Of a stretch of 10,451 nucleotides of DNA, positions 7,389 to 10,451 are shown in pieces. The notes below the pieces were generated by a model. It saw only the letters and a program-made list of their open reading frames with translations, searched no databases and was not told the origin of the DNA. This DNA is from Candidatus Melainabacteria bacterium (GTDB lineage: Bacteria; Cyanobacteriota; Vampirovibrionia; Obscuribacterales; Obscuribacteraceae). Made by a program: the position numbers and the translations under genes. The number at the start of each line of letters is the position of its first letter. Position 1 is the first letter of the stretch. The stretch lies in assembly GCA_003175915.1 (NCBI GenBank), contig PSRH01000034.1, positions 1 to 10,451 on the forward strand, written 5' to 3'.

Positions 7389-7423
7389 GTCCCCCGTCAA
7401 GCCTGGTGATACGATATACACAG
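7389..7423 (+). repeat. Upstream direct repeat, copy B
   Basis: This is the second copy of the 35-base element at 7110-7144, with a single mismatch. It places an identical -10 hexamer before small peptide gene 3. The shorter GCCTCTTCAC motif at 7073-7082 and 7374-7383 is also shared by the two spacers. Confidence 0.9.
7407..7415 (+). promoter_or_regulatory. Extended -10 promoter of small peptide gene 3
   Basis: TGA-TACGAT ends 30 bases before the ATG at 7445 and is the exact counterpart, 279 bases on, of the element before gene 2. Confidence 0.45.
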
Positions 7424-7444
7424 TAAGTATTTGCGGAATAAGCA

Positions 7445-7642
7445 ATGCTCGAAAATGACAGCAGCAAGTCGACGGACAGCCCATCCTGCGTCGTCGGCAT
7501 GTCTCGCAAACAGTTTGTCACGAGGCTTCTCAAGCGTGCCGCCATTGGCGGAGCTATCTTGGCGTTGGCGACTGAGATTAATCGATATATGTTGCCACCA
7601 AGTCACGCATCAGCAACCGGGACAGGCACAAGCACAACTTAG
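7445..7642 (+). CDS. Small peptide gene 3: putative modified-peptide precursor with Thr/Gly/Ser tail
   Basis: The product has 65 residues. Residues 1-22 match copy 2 except for Leu2, then the sequence diverges mildly: SRKQFVTRLLKRAAIGGAIL (20-39). Cys15, the SRK motif, the hydrophobic segment and RYMLPP are kept. The tail after residue 55 is SATGTGTSTT, again built almost only of Thr, Gly and Ser and ending in Thr-Thr. The changes in the conserved part are conservative (Lys/Arg, Val/Ile) and many codon changes are silent, so the peptide appears to be under selection. The stop overlaps the end of the convergent HprK-like gene by four bases. As with the other copies, a role as substrate of the neighbouring enzymes is inferred from context; a plain short exported peptide is the alternative. 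Confidence 0.83.
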   Translation: MLENDSSKSTDSPSCVVGMSRKQFVTRLLKRAAIGGAILALATEINRYMLPPSHASATGTGTSTT

Positions 7643-8307
7643 GTCATCTTAACTGCCTCAATTCTCTCTTTGACGCTTCCTCCTGTCAGGCGATAGCATC
7701 TGGCCGTTCTAATCATGTCCATCAGATTCTCGATTCCGTCAGGGAAATGAAGAGCATTGCTGGCCGGCAGAATGAGTCTCAAAGCCTGCTCTGGAAGTAG
7801 CTGGTAGGAGACCAATTCCTGCCCACCCGGCGCCTCTAAAAGAACTACTCTGTCGAAGCGCGCTGGAACCTGTTTGATCACGGAAAGACTTCCCATGTCC
7901 ATCCAAACATCGCTTTCGCCCTTCGTTTTGGGCTTTAAACCGGTGGCCTCTTTGATTAGTTCTTTAGCTCCGGATCGAAGCGAAATTGGTAATTTCAGGG
8001 GCAGGATATATTTGTTCGATTGATCGAAAATAACTAGATCTTCGGTCAATATTTTCCAGCCGAGTCCAAGGGCTAACGACGCGGATAGCGTTGATTTGCC
8101 AGCGCGAGTTGTCCCAACAAGAAGCAAGAGCTTTCCACGGTGATCGATAATGGCCGCACCTTCGACGTACAGATATTTACTATGGTTCGCGATAATCTCA
8201 ACAACAATTTGCCTTACCGCTTCGCCAATTTGATCACTTGAGAATTTCGCGTCGACCTTTATGTCGATCGCCACAGCGGATGCGCTTTCGTCTGCTCTTG
8301 CAAACAA
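7639..8307 (-). CDS. HprK-related P-loop kinase
   Basis: This is 222 residues from the TTG at 8307, but the frame is open and looks coding up to 8430. The upstream residues include LPTVFEAGSCRFTISGTDD and LLEQLSEL, as expected of the N-terminus of this family. No ATG or GTG exists there, so a CTG (8424), an ATT (8397) or the TTG may be the start. The core is HPr kinase-like: GAAIIDHRGKLLLLV (50-64), a Walker A GTTRAGKST (65-73), and ILTEDLVIFD (86-95) with E89-D90 at the place of the HprK aspartate pair. By my alignment the HprK catalytic histidine position is Gly50, so chemistry may differ from HPr phosphorylation. Homologues in lasso-peptide clusters phosphorylate the C-terminal residue of the precursor. 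Here the three adjacent peptides end in Thr, which would suit such a role. The gene converges with the third peptide gene and shares the orientation of the PqqD and nucleotidyltransferase genes. Confidence 0.82.
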   Translation of the reverse strand: MFARADESASAVAIDIKVDAKFSSDQIGEAVRQIVVEIIANHSKYLYVEGAAIIDHRGKLLLLVGTTRAGKSTLSASLALGLGWKILTEDLVIFDQSNKYILPLKLPISLRSGAKELIKEATGLKPKTKGESDVWMDMGSLSVIKQVPARFDRVVLLEAPGGQELVSYQLLPEQALRLILPASNALHFPDGIENLMDMIRTARCYRLTGGSVKERIEAVKMT

Positions 8308-8532
8308 CTCGCTCAGTTGTTCAAGCAGTGCATCGTCTGTGCCGGAGATAGTGAACCGGCAAGAACCTGCTTCAAATACAGTAGGTAATTTGCGAATTGC
8401 GCTTCGACTCGCGTCTAGAGACAGAGGTGGCTAACTCGTCACTTCTCTCCGTGTCTATTCTACACGCGCAGATAAAAATCCATCTCAATCAATTACTGAT
8501 GAGAAAGGGCTTTCAGCGAGTTCTTGCCAACT

Positions 8533-9453
8533 CTATGGATTGACTAGGTGAGATAAGTGCTCGCGCAAGAAAAGTTCTCGCTCCAAAAGCGCGTCTTTGC
8601 TATTTTTTGCATTGACGAAGCGACTGGCTTGCGAGTCCTTATCCAGTGACTTCAGCTCAGCCAGATCTTTATCGCTAATGCTCTGGCTGGCAATTGATCG
8701 ATTTTCCTCTCCAGCTCTAGAAAGGCTAGCTGTGAGGTTGACCACATCATCCATAGTGAGCATTTGCAAGACGGCGCTCTTTACTTTGGCACCAGGGTGG
8801 GAAGCGATGCGCTGAAATACGTCTTGGGCGCTAGCAGGCAACCATCCTTCTTTGCCGGAGTACAGGCCAACCACCTTGCCGGCGAACATGTATACCGACA
8901 TAACGGCGATGTTGTTGGCATCGCTAATCATGATGCAACCGGGCATGTTCGATTCGGTTAGCATGCGAAAGCAGCCATGAAAGGCTTCGCTGGCGCCGCC
9001 CTTTTGCCGTACTTCCTGGAACTGTCCGTGGAATAGTGCACCGGTCGCGATAACCAGCGACTCGGGTAGAGCATAGGCGCTGACAACCGTATCCGGATCA
9101 CTTAATTCCATAAGCAGCCGGTCGAATGCCTGATCATAGAAAAGTGGGCCTTGAATGCTGGTGCAACCGTACATGGCCCCTAATAGACGACCTTGAAATA
9201 TCAAGAGGGCGCCTCTGGACTTTCGTTTATTGGAGATAATCTTGACGCAGCCAGTGCTTTTGTTGGCTTCGATCGCCAAGAGCAATTGCTGGCGATTACG
9301 ATACTGGCTACCTGGCAAGGCCGAACTTTGTTCGCACCTGGGCTCTGGTAAAAGCGATATTGCCCGTCTGTTTGTCCCGTCGTACTGCTTAGAGGCTCTG
9401 GCACCTTTACTAAGATAATCTTTGACTCTATTTGGCTCCCTGATCTCAGCCAT
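8533..9453 (-). CDS. Protein of unknown function with two DUF4388/PATAN-like segments
   Basis: The product has 306 residues from the ATG at 9453. The start is well supported by GGAGGA at 9462-9467, eight bases upstream. Residues 67-96 (TGCVKI, then GALLIFQGRLLGAMYG) and 171-199 (PGCIMI, then VYMFAGKVVGLYSG) are two related beta-rich segments. They recall the small-ligand or protein-interaction modules called DUF4388 or PATAN, often linked to two-component or gliding-type regulators. I see no enzyme motif, signal peptide or membrane segment. The C-terminal 60 residues are charged and probably helical. It precedes the HprK-like gene on the same strand with a gap of at least 100 bases, so co-transcription is possible but not evident. 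It may be unrelated to the peptide cassette. The gene is confidently real; the domain assignment is tentative. Confidence 0.75.
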   Translation of the reverse strand: MAEIREPNRVKDYLSKGARASKQYDGTNRRAISLLPEPRCEQSSALPGSQYRNRQQLLLAIEANKSTGCVKIISNKRKSRGALLIFQGRLLGAMYGCTSIQGPLFYDQAFDRLLMELSDPDTVVSAYALPESLVIATGALFHGQFQEVRQKGGASEAFHGCFRMLTESNMPGCIMISDANNIAVMSVYMFAGKVVGLYSGKEGWLPASAQDVFQRIASHPGAKVKSAVLQMLTMDDVVNLTASLSRAGEENRSIASQSISDKDLAELKSLDKDSQASRFVNAKNSKDALLERELFLREHLSHLVNP

Positions 9454-9909
9454 TTTGTCTATCCTCCGCTATTCGCGAACTCTTGAACCTCTTGATTGAG
9501 TAAGTGTGATTCAACAAGGCCAGACCCATAGCTGGTTCAGCCCGCCTAAGTCCAGAATTCAAAGGCGTTGGAGCCAGTACCAGTACTGGTAATTAAGAAT
9601 ATTATGGACGAATTGTGGCAGTTGTGTGAGATCCCACTGATAAATCGAGTTAAATGCAGCTACTGTGCCGCTATTAATACTGCTGAGATCATTAACGATA
9701 CCTGTCAGAAGTCTGCAATTGTGCTACTGTATGTGGTGCGCTTTTTTCGCCCAGTGAATGCGCGGGCAGTTGCTCTAGAGATCTGATATAGCAGGCAATC
9801 AAATCGGTGGTCTGGCACTAGGCTCCAGATTTAATCTGATTATTCGTCATCTCATGTTAGTATTTTCGCGAGCTGGGAAGCACCAGGACTAGTACCATTC
9901 GACAAGACA

Positions 9910-9931
9910 AATCGTCGAATATTCGACGATT
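9910..9931. repeat. 22-base perfect palindrome
   Basis: The element reads the same on both strands: AATCGTCGAAT followed by its reverse complement. It is flanked by the inverted pair CGACAA (9900-9905) and TTGTCG (9944-9949). ATTCGAC also recurs directly at 9897 and 9921. It could be an operator for a dimeric regulator or part of a small repeat element. No T-run follows, so it is not a typical terminator. Confidence 0.75.
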
Positions 9932-9957
9932 GCACTCATCGAATTGTCGTGTTAAAT

Positions 9958-9977
9958 TACTATGCTATTGCATAGTA
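9958..9977. repeat. Short hairpin, eight-base stem
   Basis: TACTATGC (9958-9965) and GCATAGTA (9970-9977) form a perfect stem with loop TATT. It lies just beyond the larger palindrome and has no T-run on either side. Confidence 0.5.
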
Positions 9978-10103
9978 TGTTTTGTTGGCAGAAGATAATT
10001 CTTTCGGACTATACGACGCCCTGTAGGAGATCTTGGCGAGCGCCCGTCGTTTCAAAACAACCACGTTATACTACAACATGTCATAATATAATTGAATTTC
10101 AGT

Positions 10104-10126
10104 CGGTCATCTCGGACATATGACCG
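10104..10126. repeat. Hairpin downstream of rnpB
   Basis: CGGTCAT (10104-10110) pairs with ATGACCG (10120-10126) around a nine-base loop. It lies on the 3' side of rnpB, after that gene's T-rich end, but is not itself followed by a T-run on the minus strand. It may stabilise or back up transcript termination. Confidence 0.35.
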
Positions 10127-10154
10127 CTTATTACCTCAAGACAAAACGAAAAAG

Positions 10155-10451
10155 TAACGCATAAGCCGGGTTCTGTTTGAGACTGTCATCTCTCTGGGAG
10201 CTAAGTTACCTTAGCCCTCTAGCGGCTTCGGCAACCTGAGGTAGCGGGCCACCTTCACCTCAAGCTATACCTTTGCCTTGCACCTTCAGCGGGGTTTACC
10301 AAGCCAAAGCCTCACGACTTTGCTGGTGACGCTCTTACCGCACCGTTGCACCCTTACCAGAAAATTCTGGCGGTCTACATTTCTGTGGCACTATCCTCAC
10401 GCTCACGCGCACTGGGCATTACCCAGCAACCAGCCCTGTGGTGCCCGGACT
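10155..10451 (-). ncRNA. rnpB: RNase P RNA, bacterial type A, 5' end outside the window
   Basis: This is the catalytic RNA of RNase P, which matures the 5' ends of tRNAs. Read on the minus strand, the window edge gives AGTCCGGGC from the conserved first core region. It is followed by ACAGAAATGTAGACCGCC, GTAAGGGTGCAACGGTGCGG with TAAGAGCG, GGTAAACCCC (the L15 loop whose GGU pairs with tRNA CCA), GTGCAAGG, and finally ACAGAACCCGGCTTATG near the 3' end. These are the standard bacterial core blocks in the right order, and the arrangement is type A. Perhaps 50-80 bases at the 5' end are missing. The 3' limit is approximate. A T-rich run (TTTTTCGTTTTG on the minus strand, 10142-10153) directly follows and is the probable termination region. 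Confidence 0.95.

Larger units (their letters stand above)
9454..10150. other. Long intergenic stretch without a convincing gene
   Basis: Nearly 700 bases separate the start of the DUF4388-like gene (minus) from the 3' end of rnpB (minus). A 72-codon plus-strand frame at 9568-9786 starts at TTG, has no ribosome-binding site and resembles nothing I know, so I do not call it. The stretch must hold the promoter of the 8533-9453 gene, but I see no clear -35/-10 pair. It contains a 12-base palindrome ACCAGTACTGGT at 9579-9590 and the inverted repeats listed separately. Confidence 0.6.

Noticed and set aside
7118..7606. Minus-strand frames opposite the peptide genes with repeated similar sequences
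   Set aside because: Their similarity to each other is a by-product of the plus-strand duplication; the plus-strand proteins have the sensible composition and conserved motifs.
6873..7642. Tandem short repeats as a CRISPR array
   Set aside because: There are only three ~190-base coding units and a 35-base block occurring twice at 279-base spacing; there is no regular short repeat-spacer pattern and no cas gene.
5146..8430. Lasso-peptide biosynthetic cluster
   Set aside because: PqqD, kinase and nucleotidyltransferase fit, but no AsnB-like cyclase or B2 protease is in the window, and the peptide tails lack the Asp/Glu needed to close a lasso ring.
9568..9786. 72-codon plus-strand reading frame starting at TTG (inner ATG at 9604)
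   Set aside because: It has no ribosome-binding site, no recognisable motif and an unusual residue mix; the length is within chance for this base composition.

Overview
The window reads as bacterial chromosome of moderate G+C content (near 48% by eye). The clearest identity anchor is a type A RNase P RNA gene at the right edge, read on the minus strand and cut by the window end. I cannot name the organism. The mix of sugar-nucleotide and membrane glycosyltransferase genes would suit a Gram-negative-type environmental bacterium, but this is a weak inference.

Layout. (1) Bases 1-549, plus strand: the C-terminal part of a GDP-mannose 3,5-epimerase-type sugar-nucleotide enzyme. (2) 626-2329, plus: a multi-pass GT-C-type glycosyltransferase resembling the AftB family. 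(3) 2341-5058, minus: one long reading frame for a nucleotidyltransferase-plus-GT2 fusion, interrupted by a single in-frame TGA at 3079-3081 that is followed at once by an ATG in the same frame. (4) 5146-6685, minus: an uncharacterised nucleotidyltransferase (PF14907 type) overlapping a PqqD-family peptide chaperone. (5) 6873-7642, plus: three tandem paralogous small genes of 62, 64 and 65 codons. Each has its own extended -10 promoter-like sequence and encodes a nearly constant 52-residue region followed by a very short Thr/Gly/Ser tail. (6) 7639-8307 (open to 8430), minus: an HPr-kinase-like P-loop protein. (7) 8533-9453, minus: a protein of unknown function with two DUF4388/PATAN-like segments. 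(8) 9454-10150: about 700 bases with no convincing gene but with inverted repeats. (9) About 10155-10451, minus: rnpB.

The most interesting part is 5146-8430. An HprK-like kinase, a PqqD-like protein and a PF14907 nucleotidyltransferase form a recurrent three-gene cassette, called the HPr-rel-A system in NCBI protein naming as I recall it. Its substrate is not established to my knowledge. Here three small peptide genes sit inside the cassette on the opposite strand, between kinase and chaperone. PqqD-family proteins bind leader peptides of ribosomally made, modified peptides, and an HprK homologue phosphorylates the C-terminal residue of some lasso-peptide precursors. The simplest model is therefore that the three peptides are the substrates: the conserved region is the recognition and export leader, and the C-terminal Thr/Ser/Gly tail is phosphorylated, nucleotidylated or glycosylated. 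The neighbouring nucleotidyltransferase-GT2 fusion could add sugars or could be inactivated by its stop codon. The sequence supports the gene neighbourhood directly; the chemistry is inference.
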